Counted from the first letter of the stretch, positions 49,808-59,890 are shown. The stretch is 64,000 bases of DNA from Cellulophaga sp. Hel_I_12 (GCF_000799565.1 NZ_JUHB01000001.1:1240001-1304000), one strand, 5' to 3'. The notes: generated by a model not told the origin, from the letters alone. Numbers and translations are program-made.

Positions 49808-52800
49808 TTATTTCAAGGTAAAGTTTATTCTTGCGAATAAAAATCTACCGCCAATACCAAACTGTTGTGCTCTTCTTGACCAATCAAAGCGTCCGTCACT
49901 TCTATTACCAAATGCGGCTTCAGCTCTATCAGGATAAACATCCAGTAAATTATTTGCTCCAATAGTAAAGGTTAAAGCATCTGTTGCCTTATACCCTACA
50001 GATAAATCTGTCACAATCTTAGAACTAAAAACTTGCTGGTTGGCAATGGTAGTGGTAGCCTCAGTAACTTCACCAAAAAATACATTTCTCAAAAAGAATA
50101 CCATTTTATCAGAAGTTAAACTATTCGATAAATTTACTTTCGTTCTTGGAACTGCTTCTTCGAGATACACTCTACTATCTTCAGGAAAATAAGTACCCAC
50201 TAAACCTGCATCTCGCAACACCTGAGAGGCATTAATATTACCTACTTTTCTGGTTTGCGAAAAAGTACTGGCTAAATCAGATTTTAAATTCCAGTTAGCA
50301 CCTAAACTTGCTTTATGAGTAATGACAAGATCTAATCCTTTCGATTCAGTATCAATAGCATTTGCAAAAAATGAAGCTGCTGTTGCATTTGCCTGGCGTA
50401 ATAAGTTATCTAATTCAGTTCCTGTTCCTGGTCCACTAAATTGCCCTGTGTAAACTACGCGATCATCGATCTTCACAAAATACCCATCAACAGTCACGGT
50501 CAAATTTGCATCTGGAATTTTTGCTGTAAACCCTAAACTTACACTACTCGATGTTTCTTCTTTTAGTTCTGGAATTCCTAATAGTTTTGCCGCTCTGCTA
50601 TCATTAGCAAACGTGCCCACTTCTTGTGGATCTCCATTTTGATCAAAAATTGTGGACGTAGAGTTAAAGTTAATTTGATGTAAGGATGGTGCTCTAAAAC
50701 CCGTATTTACGGCGCCACGAATGTTCACATTATCTGTTACTTTATACCTTGAAGCTAGTTTAAAATTAATCGTAGAACCAAAATCACTATAATCTTCAAA
50801 GCGCGTAGCAAAACTGACTAAAAATCGATCAGTAAAATCGGCTTCAACATCAAAATATGCACCTACACTACTGCGTCCTCTTGATAATTCGTTTTTAGGA
50901 CCAAAGCCTGGAAAAACCTGAGATCCTCCTGGTCTTCCCGCCCCGAAGAAATCTTGAGCAGGCGTTTGTGATGCTAAGGTAATTAATTGCCCTGCATTCG
51001 TGTATTGGCCATAAGAGGCTTCCTCTCCAGCTACAATATCATAATTCTCTACCCTATATTCCGCTCCAAAAGCTACGTTTAACCCAGATAGTGCGTCATC
51101 AAAAAACTGAGTTACATCTAAATTCGTGGTATTTTGGGCAAAAGAGAACCCACCGGCATCAAAAAAGGTAGGAGACGAATTTTGTAAAGATGCATTTATC
51201 GTATTACCAATAGTGTATAAAAAGGAGTTTTTACCATAGGTATTACTAAAGTCAACACTCCAATCTCCTATCATTCCTTTAATACCTACCGATAAAGATT
51301 TATCTTTAATCGTTGAATTAATTTCAGGTAAAAATCCGTTTATATAAGCAGGAGTATAGGTTCTACTTTGGTTTGGAAGCCTATAAAAACCCGCTGAATT
51401 ACCTGTTCTTGAACTAATCCCAGCGAAAGAATACAATTCTGTCCCGTTCTGATCTAAAGGCATCGAGAAGTTGGCAAACAAACGACCACCTCTTAAAGCA
51501 GATTGTCCCACACGCATGTTGTAATCACTTCGTTCCTGACCTCTAGCGGCTAATTCTGCTGTTGTGTTGTCAGCACCTAATAAGGTTCTTAAATCGGCTT
51601 GACTTGTGGCGCCATTTCGGTTTATACCTGCTAGATCAGTATATTGTATTACATCTGCCATATCACCATCTAATAATTGAGAAATATCATACCCATCGGC
51701 ATTAGCGACACGCTCAACGGTGTTATACAAATTAAAAATACTTCCTTCCCACTCATTCATTCTACTGTAATCTTGACGTACATCAAAATCACCTGAGAAA
51801 TTTATAAAACCTCCATTATCACCAATTGGCAGCCCATAACTTGCGGCAACGTTAGTTGTAGCCCCGTCAACGCCACCTGTTTGGCCGTTTGCATTTTCGG
51901 TGAAATTAGCACCAGTAGTTACCGTAGCTGTTAATTCGTTTACGCTTTTATTTAATATGATGTTAATAACACCTGCAATGGCATCTGAACCATACTGAGC
52001 AGCAGCACCGTCTCTTAATACTTCAATACGCTGAATTGCTGCAGCTGGTATGGCATTTAAATCGGTACCTACACTACCTCTACCAAAAGTTCCATTTACA
52101 TTTATCAATGAAGAAGTATGCCTTCTTTTTCCATTAATTAAGACCAATACTTGATCTGGTCCTAAACCTCTTAATGACGCAGGGTCAATGTGATCCGTAC
52201 CATCAGAAATTGTTTGAGTATTAGAAGTAAACGAAGGTGCTACGTAGTTAAGTATTTGGTTCAAATTTACCTGTGGTGCCACACTATTTAATTCCTTCAT
52301 GTCGATAACATCAACAGGTACGGTGCTTTCTGTAGCTGTTCTGTTTGGGTTACGAGACCCTACAATAATCACCTCGGATAAAGCTAGACCAGAGGAAAGT
52401 CTAATGGTCATATTGCTATTGTTCACCGTGATATTTTTACTTTCAAAACCAATATAAGAAACCACCAAAACATCACCAATAGCGGCGTCTATACTGAAAT
52501 TACCATCAAAGTCTGTAGTACTACCAACTGTTGTTCCTTTTTTTACAATAGAAGCACCAGGTAATGGAGTGCCATCTTCATCTACAACCTTACCCGTAAT
52601 TTGTTGTTGTGTTTTAAGCGCTATTTCAACTAGTTTGGGCGCAGCAGTCGTAAAAGACATTACTTTTTTTAAGGGTAAACGTTCGTCTTTTTTGTGATAC
52701 ACTACGTAATAGCTATTGCCCAAATACTCGAAATCAAAACCTGTCTTTTCTTCAAGTTTATTCAAAATTGCATCTAACTGAGCATATTGGTATTCTGACG

Positions 52801-52999
52801 GATTTAGTGTAGAACGCGTCAATAAGTCTGTATTATACGTAAAAAATACCTTATGTTTATCTCCAATTTCTTTTAGAAAATCAGACAAATAAACTGTTTT
52901 TGTCTCCTTAGCCAAAGAAGTGCTGTTTGCAGCACTACTCTGCAGCATTCCTATACATAAAAACAGGAATAACGTTGTTTTTAAAATTTGTTTTTTCAT
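49808..52999 (-). CDS. TonB-dependent transducer with N-terminal STN-like signalling domain
   Basis: 1063 residues. Signal peptide (about 1-24), then an STN-like domain (about 36-105, YLSDFLKEIGDKHKVFFTY to NSYYVVYHK), a carboxypeptidase-regulatory-like domain (about 133-205, ITGKVVDEDGTPLPGASIVKK), the plug (about 225-350, GLGPDQVLVLINGKRRHTSS, VLRDGAAAQYGSDAIAGVIN) and a large barrel. The STN domain contacts a FecR anti-sigma factor in known cell-surface signalling systems; the two genes upstream encode exactly such a FecR and an ECF sigma. There is no SusD gene. The barrel is of the type common in Bacteroidota and Xanthomonas; the ligand is unknown. Confidence 0.92.
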   Translation of the reverse strand: MKKQILKTTLFLFLCIGMLQSSAANSTSLAKETKTVYLSDFLKEIGDKHKVFFTYNTDLLTRSTLNPSEYQYAQLDAILNKLEEKTGFDFEYLGNSYYVVYHKKDERLPLKKVMSFTTAAPKLVEIALKTQQQITGKVVDEDGTPLPGASIVKKGTTVGSTTDFDGNFSIDAAIGDVLVVSYIGFESKNITVNNSNMTIRLSSGLALSEVIIVGSRNPNRTATESTVPVDVIDMKELNSVAPQVNLNQILNYVAPSFTSNTQTISDGTDHIDPASLRGLGPDQVLVLINGKRRHTSSLINVNGTFGRGSVGTDLNAIPAAAIQRIEVLRDGAAAQYGSDAIAGVINIILNKSVNELTATVTTGANFTENANGQTGGVDGATTNVAASYGLPIGDNGGFINFSGDFDVRQDYSRMNEWEGSIFNLYNTVERVANADGYDISQLLDGDMADVIQYTDLAGINRNGATSQADLRTLLGADNTTAELAARGQERSDYNMRVGQSALRGGRLFANFSMPLDQNGTELYSFAGISSRTGNSAGFYRLPNQSRTYTPAYINGFLPEINSTIKDKSLSVGIKGMIGDWSVDFSNTYGKNSFLYTIGNTINASLQNSSPTFFDAGGFSFAQNTTNLDVTQFFDDALSGLNVAFGAEYRVENYDIVAGEEASYGQYTNAGQLITLASQTPAQDFFGAGRPGGSQVFPGFGPKNELSRGRSSVGAYFDVEADFTDRFLVSFATRFEDYSDFGSTINFKLASRYKVTDNVNIRGAVNTGFRAPSLHQINFNSTSTIFDQNGDPQEVGTFANDSRAAKLLGIPELKEETSSSVSLGFTAKIPDANLTVTVDGYFVKIDDRVVYTGQFSGPGTGTELDNLLRQANATAASFFANAIDTESKGLDLVITHKASLGANWNLKSDLASTFSQTRKVGNINASQVLRDAGLVGTYFPEDSRVYLEEAVPRTKVNLSNSLTSDKMVFFLRNVFFGEVTEATTTIANQQVFSSKIVTDLSVGYKATDALTFTIGANNLLDVYPDRAEAAFGNRSDGRFDWSRRAQQFGIGGRFLFARINFTLK

Positions 53000-53026
53000 T
53001 ATAGTTTTTGTTTTAGTTAGTATTCA

Positions 53027-54016
53027 TTAGTTAATTATTAGTTTATCAGTTGTTATTTTAATATCAACCCCAACAGATTTTTGAATTGCTGATAGACAAA
53101 TGGCTAAATTTTCATTAGGGATTCCTCCGGAGATAAGTAATGATTTTGATTCCGTATTTTTAAACTCAGAGGGTATTCCATAGGTGTTTTCAATATATTT
53201 CATTACCTCTATAAGGGGCATATTATTAAATATATAGGTGTCGTTTTTCCATGTGGCGTATTTTAAAGATGTATTAATTTTCTCATGAGTCATTTGTTTT
53301 TCAGAAAAGGAAACTAATTCTCCAGGAATCATTTTTTTGTTCTCTCCACTTTTAAAGACCAATTGAATAGACCCTTCATCCAACAAAACGTCGGTTTTTT
53401 TATCTCTAGCTCTTACATTAAAATGCGTACCGTAAACTTCAACTTTTAAATTTTCGGTTTGAACCCAAAATTTAGCTTTCGTAGCGGGTATTGCCTTCAC
53501 CTTAAAATAAGCTTCACCTTCTAAATAAACAGCCCTCGGGAAATTTTTTTCATAGCTTATTTCAGAATTACCATTCAGAATAACAGAAGTACCATCGGCT
53601 AATTTTAAATCTAAGGTTTCTCCAAAACCAGTTTTATATACTACCTGATTATCCCTAAAAAAAATAATAGTCAAAAATAATATACCAACAGCCGCAATAG
53701 AAGCTAGTGAAAATTGTAATCTTTTGATTCTAGCTTTATCCTGGTATATTTTTAACTTTGAATTTTTGACCAAATGAATTTTTTCTAATACTTGACTCAA
53801 CCTTTCATTAACATAGTCTTCATAGATAAGGTTCTTATCAAAAGAAATTCCCAATAAAATTGATTTAGCCATGTATACCAATTTTAGTTTGTCAGGATTA
53901 TTTTTCACCCAGGCATCCCAAAAAACAATATCGTTTTTATTTGTCTTTTGCACCCAATTCTCAAAAGAAGCGTCATTCAAAAGCTTTTCTAAAAAAATAT
54001 CGTTTTCCTCTTTCAT
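53027..54016 (-). CDS. FecR-family anti-sigma factor with C-terminal DUF4974
   Basis: 329 residues from ATG 54016. A TTG at 54034 adds six residues and is rejected. The cytoplasmic sigma-binding part (about 1-95) has the FWDAWVKNNPDK motif. One membrane helix lies at about 101-120. The periplasmic FecR domain (about 125-225) shows GFGETLDLKLADGTSVILNG and VYGTHFNVRARD. The C-terminal DUF4974/STN-like part (about 255-329) includes YIFNNMPLIEVMKYIENTY. It should hold the neighbouring ECF sigma until the TonB transducer signals ligand binding. It lies 27 bp upstream of the transducer gene and 86 bp after the sigma gene. Confidence 0.94.
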   Translation of the reverse strand: MKEENDIFLEKLLNDASFENWVQKTNKNDIVFWDAWVKNNPDKLKLVYMAKSILLGISFDKNLIYEDYVNERLSQVLEKIHLVKNSKLKIYQDKARIKRLQFSLASIAAVGILFLTIIFFRDNQVVYKTGFGETLDLKLADGTSVILNGNSEISYEKNFPRAVYLEGEAYFKVKAIPATKAKFWVQTENLKVEVYGTHFNVRARDKKTDVLLDEGSIQLVFKSGENKKMIPGELVSFSEKQMTHEKINTSLKYATWKNDTYIFNNMPLIEVMKYIENTYGIPSEFKNTESKSLLISGGIPNENLAICLSAIQKSVGVDIKITTDKLIIN

Positions 54017-54102
54017 AACCAGATCACAAGCCAAAAAAATAGCTCTCTACTTATAAAGAGAAGATCGTATTTGTTTTATACCCTATTTTTTTTAAGAAAA
54101 TT

Positions 54103-54681
54103 TTAAGTTTTTTTTAAAATAGCACGAATGGTTTCGTCTTCAACATTAGCTCTAAGTTTTATGAAAGCCTTTTGAAGCATGTTTAAAACACTCTGATAAC
54201 TAATTTGCATCACTTCTGCAATTTCAGTTGTTTTTAAGTTGCTATAATATTTTAAGTAAACCACTTCCTTTTGGCGGGTAGATAGCTTGTTAAGTAGCAA
54301 AGAAAGAGTGTCTTTTTGAATTGAAGTAAATTCTCTTTGAACTGTTAATTCTTCTTGAGAAAACTGAAATTTTTTAATCCTTTCATACGGATTTTTAAGC
54401 GCGACAATTTTTCTTTTCTCTTTTAGTCTTTTCAAGATTGCTCTTCTAAACGATATAAATAAATAAGACTTTATATGATTCACCTCCCCTAAACTTTCAC
54501 GATGTTCGTAGAGATATATAAAAAAATCTTGCAAACAATCTTCGGTAAAATCAATATCATTAGAGATTTTTAAACCATAATTATGCAAAAACGGATAATA
54601 TTCTTTAAATATCAAAGAAAACATATTCAAATCGCCTTGAACAAACAAAAACCATGTTGATTTTTCAGGCGAAATATTCAT
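54103..54681 (-). CDS. ECF-type RNA polymerase sigma factor
   Basis: 192 residues. Region 2 (about 15-90) has FSLIFKEYYPFLHNYG, TEDCLQDFFIYLYEH and KSYLFISFRRAILKRL. Region 4 (about 130-185) has LSTRQKEVVYLKYYSNLKTTEIAEV with a helix-turn-helix. This is the FecI-like class usual in Bacteroidota. It should direct transcription of the FecR-transducer genes and perhaps itself once released from FecR. First gene of the three-gene cassette, with a TAnnTTTG element 23 bp upstream. Confidence 0.95.
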   Translation of the reverse strand: MNISPEKSTWFLFVQGDLNMFSLIFKEYYPFLHNYGLKISNDIDFTEDCLQDFFIYLYEHRESLGEVNHIKSYLFISFRRAILKRLKEKRKIVALKNPYERIKKFQFSQEELTVQREFTSIQKDTLSLLLNKLSTRQKEVVYLKYYSNLKTTEIAEVMQISYQSVLNMLQKAFIKLRANVEDETIRAILKKT

Positions 54682-54703
54682 TTATTTAAGTTTGAGGTCC
54701 TCT

Positions 54704-54711
54704 CAAATATA
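54704..54711 (-). promoter_or_regulatory. -7 element (TATATTTG) of the ECF sigma gene
   Basis: Minus-strand TATATTTG fits the housekeeping -7 consensus, so basal expression of the cassette is probably by the primary sigma factor. A possible TTTG lies only 13 bp upstream, closer than usual. Confidence 0.5.
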
Positions 54712-54839
54712 CCTTTTTTTTTAACAAAAACCTATAACCCTTTGATTATCAATTACAATATTATAATTCTACAAAGGAACATAATCGATGAAATAAGCCT
54801 TTATAAAATGACCAAATCGTACTTTTATAAAAAAAAAGA

Positions 54840-56066
54840 ATGCAACACATCATAGACCGATTTTTAAGCTATGTAACTATAGACACCCAAAGCGATGCAA
54901 GCTCAAAAACGACACCTAGTACCAAAAAGCAATGGGTTTTAGCACATGCCTTAGTCACCGAATTAAAAGCTATTGGCATGCAAGATGTTACGATCGACGA
55001 GTACGCCTATATCATGGCGACACTGCCCAGTAATACCGATAAAAATGTCCCTGCCATAGGTTTTATTTCTCATTTTGATACCTCTCCTGACTTTTCGGGC
55101 GCAAACGTTAAGCCTCAAATTATTAAAAATTACGATGGAAAAGATATCGTATTGAACAAAGATGAAAACATAATTTTATCTCCTGATTATTTTGAAGATT
55201 TATTGTTATATAAAGGTCAAACAATAATTACAACAGACGGCACAAGCCTTTTAGGCGCAGATGACAAGGCTGGGATAACTGAGATTATTACGGCTATGGA
55301 GTATTTAATTCAGCATCCTGAAATAAAACACGGACCCGTAAGGGTAGGTTTTACACCTGATGAAGAAATAGGGAGAGGGGCCCACAAATTTGATGTTAAA
55401 AAATTTGGTGTATCCTGGGCTTACACTATGGATGGGAGCCAAATAGGTGAATTAGAATACGAGAATTTTAACGCCGCAAGCGCAGAAATAACGATAAAGG
55501 GCAAAAGTGTACACCCTGGATATGCCAAAAATAAAATGGTAAGTGCCATCACTATTGCCCATGAATTTATAGCCTTACTACCAAGAGATCAAGTCCCTGA
55601 AAAAACATCAGGAAGGGAGGGTTTTTTTCATGTGCATCATATTTCAGGATCCATCGAAACTTCAAAAATAAAACTCATAATAAGAGATCACGATCAGGAA
55701 GAGTTTAAGCAGCGTAAGGAACTTTTACAAAAAATAACAACGAATTTAAATGCTGCTCATGGTGGCGCAATTGATATCCGTATCGAAGACCAATATTTTA
55801 ATATGCGTGAAAAAATAGAACCCGTTTTTCATATCGTAGACATCGCTAAAGAAGCTATGGAACTATTAAATATCACCCCAATTATAAAACCTATTCGTGG
55901 TGGAACCGATGGTTCGCAACTTAGTTTTATGGGTCTACCTTGCCCTAATATTTTTGCAGGTGGCCATAATTTTCACGGAAAATATGAATATGTTCCGGTT
56001 GAAAGTATGCAAAGTGCTATCGCTGTAATTATCAAAATTTGTGAGCTTACCGCGCAGAAAGCCTAA
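54840..56066 (+). CDS. pepT: Peptidase T (tripeptidase)
   Basis: 408 residues, full length. M20B motifs are intact: [11 protein letters not shown] (metal His/Asp), [12 protein letters not shown] (bridging Asp), [14 protein letters not shown] (Glu pair), [19 protein letters not shown], a dimerisation domain with HPGYAKNKM, and [19 protein letters not shown] with [10 protein letters not shown] at the end. The cytoplasmic zinc enzyme cleaves the N-terminal residue from tripeptides. In contrast to the M20 protein at 33784, the first metal His is present here. Single gene with a strong terminator. Confidence 0.97.
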   Translation: MQHIIDRFLSYVTIDTQSDASSKTTPSTKKQWVLAHALVTELKAIGMQDVTIDEYAYIMATLPSNTDKNVPAIGFISHFDTSPDFSGANVKPQIIKNYDGKDIVLNKDENIILSPDYFEDLLLYKGQTIITTDGTSLLGADDKAGITEIITAMEYLIQHPEIKHGPVRVGFTPDEEIGRGAHKFDVKKFGVSWAYTMDGSQIGELEYENFNAASAEITIKGKSVHPGYAKNKMVSAITIAHEFIALLPRDQVPEKTSGREGFFHVHHISGSIETSKIKLIIRDHDQEEFKQRKELLQKITTNLNAAHGGAIDIRIEDQYFNMREKIEPVFHIVDIAKEAMELLNITPIIKPIRGGTDGSQLSFMGLPCPNIFAGGHNFHGKYEYVPVESMQSAIAVIIKICELTAQKA

Positions 56067-56106
56067 ATGCTAACAATTATATTTCAAAGCAAAAATGATT
56101 GACAAT

Positions 56107-56139
56107 AAAAAAGCACCTTAATGTTAAGGTGCTTTTTTT
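56107..56139. terminator. Bidirectional terminator between pepT and yajC
   Basis: AAAAAAGCACCTTAA pairs perfectly with its inverted copy around a 2-nt centre (56107-56138). A/T runs on both ends serve both convergent genes. Confidence 0.9.
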
Positions 56140-56160
56140 ATTTTAAATAATACATCAGTA

Positions 56161-56457
56161 TTACTTTTTTTCAATAACTGCTGGTGCATTTAATTTTGAA
56201 CTCATTTCCATGGAAAGTGCTGAGCGTTCATATTTTAATTTTCCTGCCATTGTTTCAATAATACAAGAATCATCTTTTTCGCTTAGCTCTACAATTTTTC
56301 CGTGCAGGCCACTTTTAGTAACAACTTTATCTCCTTTTTTTAATTCCGCACTAAACTTTTTTTCCTGTTTTTGGCGTTTTCGTTGGGGTGCCAACATAAA
56401 GAAGTAAAAAACTATAAATATGGCAATTAAAGGTAAAAATGGATATTTTTCTAACAT
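56161..56457 (-). CDS. yajC: Preprotein translocase subunit YajC
   Basis: 98 residues. One N-terminal membrane helix (about 5-21) followed by MLAPQRKRQKQEKKFSAEL, KKGDKVVTKSGLHGKIVEL and a C-terminal beta-rich part; this is the YajC pattern. YajC associates with SecDF in the inner membrane and helps protein export. It is the last gene of a nusB-DUF1573-yajC unit, starting 9 bp after the DUF1573 stop. Confidence 0.93.
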   Translation of the reverse strand: MLEKYPFLPLIAIFIVFYFFMLAPQRKRQKQEKKFSAELKKGDKVVTKSGLHGKIVELSEKDDSCIIETMAGKLKYERSALSMEMSSKLNAPAVIEKK

Positions 56458-56466
56458 TATTTTTTA

Positions 56467-56943
56467 TTAAGATTGTTTTAATGGACCTGCGGGCATTGCA
56501 TTTGCAGGTGTTACAAATGCTTTGATGGTAAGTTGCTCTGTACCTTTTGCCGTGTTCGCCGTAACGGTAACAATTTTAGAAACAGCATTGGCGCCTGCAC
56601 CATTGAATTTTACTAATAATTCTCCTGATTCTCCTGGAGATATTGGCTCCTTTGGAACTTCAGGAACGGTACAACCACAAGTACTCGTCGCAGAAGTGAT
56701 AACTAAAGGGGCATTACCAGTATTAGTGAATTTGAATAAGGTTTCTTGCGCTTGGTTCGCTCCAATAGTTCCAAAATCGTGTTCCGTTTTATCGAAACTC
56801 ATCACAGGAATTTTCTTCGCATCAGCATCTCTTTGCTCTGCGACTTGAACGTTTGAATTAATAATTTTACTAGTAGCATCTTCTTTACACGATACTAATG
56901 CAACAACTAATAAAAGATTTAAGGTGATTACTATTTTTTTCAT
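56467..56943 (-). CDS. DUF1573-domain lipoprotein
   Basis: 158 residues. A lipobox (LVSCKE, Cys near 19) predicts a lipoprotein. The DUF1573 domain (about 50-150) has FDKTEHDFGTIGANQAQE, FKFTNTGNAPLVI and SATSTCGCTVPEVPKEPISPG, an Ig-like fold related to ASPM/SPD-2/hydin modules. The role in Bacteroidota is unknown; it recurs next to nusB and yajC in this group. Gaps are 43 bp to nusB and 9 bp to yajC, same strand. Has its own -7-like TATTTTTG at 56971-56978. Confidence 0.9.
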   Translation of the reverse strand: MKKIVITLNLLLVVALVSCKEDATSKIINSNVQVAEQRDADAKKIPVMSFDKTEHDFGTIGANQAQETLFKFTNTGNAPLVITSATSTCGCTVPEVPKEPISPGESGELLVKFNGAGANAVSKIVTVTANTAKGTEQLTIKAFVTPANAMPAGPLKQS

Positions 56944-56986
56944 AAACGTTTAAAGTTTTATAATTTCTGACAAAAATAAACAATAT

Positions 56987-57934
56987 TTACAATAAGCCTC
57001 TTCCTAATTTATTAAGTTTTCCTTCTTTTTGATACTCTTTAACTAGTTTATCTAAAATTCCATTAATAAACGTGCTGCTTTTTGGTGTACTATATTCTTT
57101 TGCTAGCTCCAAATATTCATTCATGGTGACGCGCTCTGGAATTGATGGAAAATGTAATAATTCGGTGATGGCCATTTTTAATAGTATGGCATCTATATCT
57201 GCAATTCTGTCTTTATCCCAATTGGGCGTTTTTACTTCAATTTCTTTCACTAATGCCTCATTATTGAGTAAGGTTTTCGTCAATAACTTGTTAGCAAAAA
57301 CAATATCATCTTGATCCTTTACCAATTCTGGTAAAAAATAAGAGGCTAAGGCATTGGGCTTTACTTTCTTAAATAACTTTAAAATAAAGGTATTTACAAG
57401 CGGAATATCATCTACCCAAGTTAGTTTATCGTCCTCAAAATAATCATAGATTTTATCGTTGGGAGCAATGATGTTTTTGTAGAGATCCACAATTAATTGC
57501 TTGTCTTCATCAAAGTTTGAACCCTTTTTGTTCATGTATACTTTGTAGAAATCACTTTGTATAATCTCCTTGTATAAAAGTTTAACGTACTCATCGTTTA
57601 AATACCAATTATCTAGCTTTCTTCGTTCTAATTCGGCTTTAAATGGCGCATTGTCAGCAATTAGCTTTAGAAACTCATTATTGATAAATTTTTCCTTGTC
57701 CAGATAATTATCTGTCGTGGAAGTAAGGTAGGTATTCGAAGATAGTTTTACTTGATCTTTGGCTAAGGCATGTATTTCTTTCACCAAACTGAGCATTAAT
57801 AAGTATAATGCATAGGTGTTTTCTATACTGAACTTTAAAAACTTCTGTTGTTTTTCTAAAGAATCATCATTAGAACGTGTTAATGCGTACACACTTTGCA
57901 TTACTTTTACTCGCACGTGCCTTCTTGTTAGCAT
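56987..57934 (-). CDS. nusB: Transcription antitermination factor NusB (long Bacteroidota form)
   Basis: 315 residues, about twice the size of E. coli NusB. The start MLTRRHVRVKVMQSVYAL matches NusB, and the helical C-terminal domain (about 180-300) ends with DAILLKMAITELLHFPSIPERVTMNEYLELAKEYSTPKSSTFINGILDKL, the diagnostic NusB block. The middle (about 50-180) is an extra helical insert typical of Bacteroidota. NusB with NusE forms the rRNA antitermination complex. First gene of the unit with DUF1573 and yajC. Confidence 0.93.
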   Translation of the reverse strand: MLTRRHVRVKVMQSVYALTRSNDDSLEKQQKFLKFSIENTYALYLLMLSLVKEIHALAKDQVKLSSNTYLTSTTDNYLDKEKFINNEFLKLIADNAPFKAELERRKLDNWYLNDEYVKLLYKEIIQSDFYKVYMNKKGSNFDEDKQLIVDLYKNIIAPNDKIYDYFEDDKLTWVDDIPLVNTFILKLFKKVKPNALASYFLPELVKDQDDIVFANKLLTKTLLNNEALVKEIEVKTPNWDKDRIADIDAILLKMAITELLHFPSIPERVTMNEYLELAKEYSTPKSSTFINGILDKLVKEYQKEGKLNKLGRGLL

Positions 57935-57969
57935 TATAAAGAACTTATTTTTAGTTAAACTTAAAGGCG

Positions 57970-57977
57970 CAAAAATA
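57970..57977 (-). promoter_or_regulatory. -7 element (TATTTTTG) of the nusB unit
   Basis: Minus-strand TATTTTTG fits TAnnTTTG, 35 bp before the nusB ATG. Confidence 0.45.
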
Positions 57978-58033
57978 GGATTATATTTTTAAAATCACCT
58001 ATGCTTTTAGGATATCTTATTTGTATTATTCCG

Positions 58034-58062
58034 TTTGGTTTTAGTACAAACTGTTATCTTTG
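58034..58062 (+). promoter_or_regulatory. Promoter of the ABC exporter (TTTG-N17-TATCTTTG)
   Basis: TTTG at 58034-58037 and TATCTTTG at 58055-58062 are 17 bp apart, close to the Bacteroidota consensus. The ATG at 58104 is 41 bp downstream. Divergent from nusB. Confidence 0.65.
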
Positions 58063-58103
58063 TCGAATTGTCTGTAAAAAGGATGTTACTACAATTATAA
58101 GGT

Positions 58104-59858
58104 ATGAAGGAATTAAAATATATCAATAAATATTTCAAAAAATATGGTATACAATTATTGTTAGGATTATTTATTACCATTATTGCCAGAGTATTTTCAT
58201 TGGTTACCCCTTCTTATGTAAAAAAATCGATTCAGGTTGTCGAAGATTATGGCAGTGATATCATTGCTAAACCAGAAGCTAAGGAACTTTTATTAGAAAA
58301 TATTTTAATCATTGTTGGAACAGCACTTTTAGCGGCTCTTTTTACGTTTTTAATGCGGCAAACAATTATTAAAGTATCAAGATATATTGAGTACGATTTA
58401 AAAAATGAAGTTTTTGATCACTATTTACTTCTAAATCTAAATTTTTATAAAAAAAATAGAACAGGTGATTTAATGAATCGCATTAGTGAAGACGTAGGTG
58501 AAGTTCGAAATTATGCTGGCCCTGCCTTAATGTATGGTATAAACACCGTGACACTTTTTGCCTGTATTATACCCATTATGTTTATAAACGCTCCAGTTCT
58601 AGCGGCCTATACCTTAATTCCTTTGCCTATTTTATCTGTTTTAATTTATAAAATAAGTAAGGTTATTCACCAGCGTAGTACCATAGTTCAGCAATTTTTA
58701 TCAAAATTATCAACCTTTACTCAAGAATCATTTTCAGGTATTTCTGTTATTAAGGCCTATGGCTTAGAGGGTAAAATAAACCAAGAATTAACTGATTTAG
58801 CCAATGAGGGCAAAACCAAAAGTATGGATTTGGCTAGGGTAAATGCCTGGTTCTTCCCGTTAATGGTTTTATTAATTGGTATCAGTAATATTTTTGTGAT
58901 TTATATTGGTGGTAATCAATACATCAATGGAGAAATAGACTCTATAGGTGTTATTGCAGAATTTGTTATTTACGTCAATATGTTAACCTGGCCTGTAGCT
59001 GTTATCGGTTGGTTGACCTCTATAGTGCAAAGGGCAGAGGCATCTCAAAAAAGAATAAATGAATTTTTAAGTATCGTTCCAAGCATAAAAAATGAAGCGC
59101 TTCAACCAACACCAATTCAGGGGAAGATTGAGTTTAAAAATGTAAGTTTTACTTATGAAGACACTGAGATAACAGCCTTAAAAAATATTTCGTTCGTCAT
59201 TGAAAAAGGAGAAACTGTGGCTTTTATTGGAAAAACAGGCTCTGGAAAATCAACTATTTTAGATTTAGTGGCTCGTTTGTATGATGTTAGCGCTGGAGAA
59301 ATTTTAATCGATGATGTACCTATTAAAAAACTAAATCTCAACAGCCTCAGAAATGAAATAGGAACGGTACCGCAAGATGCCTTTCTTTTTTCAGAGTCGA
59401 TAAAAAATAATATTAAATTCGGCAAAGAAGAGGCTACTGATGATGAAGTTATTGCTGTTGCGAAGCAAGCTGTAGTTCATAAAAATATTATGGACTTCAG
59501 TAAACAATATGAAACTGTTCTTGGAGAAAGAGGCATTACCTTAAGTGGGGGTCAAAAACAACGCGTTTCTATAGCAAGAGCCCTCATAAAAGACCCAAAA
59601 ATTTATTTGTTTGATGATTGTCTTTCAGCGGTCGATACAGAGACAGAAGAAAAAATATTAAACAATCTAAAAAATGCTTCTACCAATAGAACTACCTTAA
59701 TTGTGAGTCATAGAGTATCTTCGGCAAAAAATGCAGATAAAATTATTATTTTGAAAGAAGGCGCTTTATTACAACAAGGATCACATAATGCCCTTATGGA
59801 CGTTGAAGGGTATTATAGAGAATTATATAATGACCAACTACTCGACAAAGAAAACTAA
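58104..59858 (+). CDS. ABC exporter, fused membrane and ATPase domains (MsbA-like)
   Basis: 584 residues. Six membrane helices lie in the first 310 residues, with the ABC_membrane coupling region NRTGDLMNRISEDVGEVRNY. The ATPase domain shows FIGKTGSGKSTILDLVARLYD (Walker A), the Q-loop GTVPQDAFLFSESIKNNI, signature LSGGQKQRVSIARAL, Walker B IYLFDDCLSAVD, and the switch His in IVSHRVSS. It works as a homodimer in the inner membrane. Homologues move lipids or drugs; an MsbA-type lipid A flippase role is possible but not provable here. Monocistronic, with a weak terminator. Confidence 0.92.
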   Translation: MKELKYINKYFKKYGIQLLLGLFITIIARVFSLVTPSYVKKSIQVVEDYGSDIIAKPEAKELLLENILIIVGTALLAALFTFLMRQTIIKVSRYIEYDLKNEVFDHYLLLNLNFYKKNRTGDLMNRISEDVGEVRNYAGPALMYGINTVTLFACIIPIMFINAPVLAAYTLIPLPILSVLIYKISKVIHQRSTIVQQFLSKLSTFTQESFSGISVIKAYGLEGKINQELTDLANEGKTKSMDLARVNAWFFPLMVLLIGISNIFVIYIGGNQYINGEIDSIGVIAEFVIYVNMLTWPVAVIGWLTSIVQRAEASQKRINEFLSIVPSIKNEALQPTPIQGKIEFKNVSFTYEDTEITALKNISFVIEKGETVAFIGKTGSGKSTILDLVARLYDVSAGEILIDDVPIKKLNLNSLRNEIGTVPQDAFLFSESIKNNIKFGKEEATDDEVIAVAKQAVVHKNIMDFSKQYETVLGERGITLSGGQKQRVSIARALIKDPKIYLFDDCLSAVDTETEEKILNNLKNASTNRTTLIVSHRVSSAKNADKIIILKEGALLQQGSHNALMDVEGYYRELYNDQLLDKEN

Positions 59859-59860
59859 AA

Positions 59861-59890
59861 AAATCTTGTCAGATTAGCTTTTTTTTTCCA
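59861..59890 (+). terminator. Weak terminator of the ABC exporter gene
   Basis: AATCT (59864-59868) and AGATT (59873-59877) form a 5-bp stem followed, after three bases, by nine T. Confidence 0.5.
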
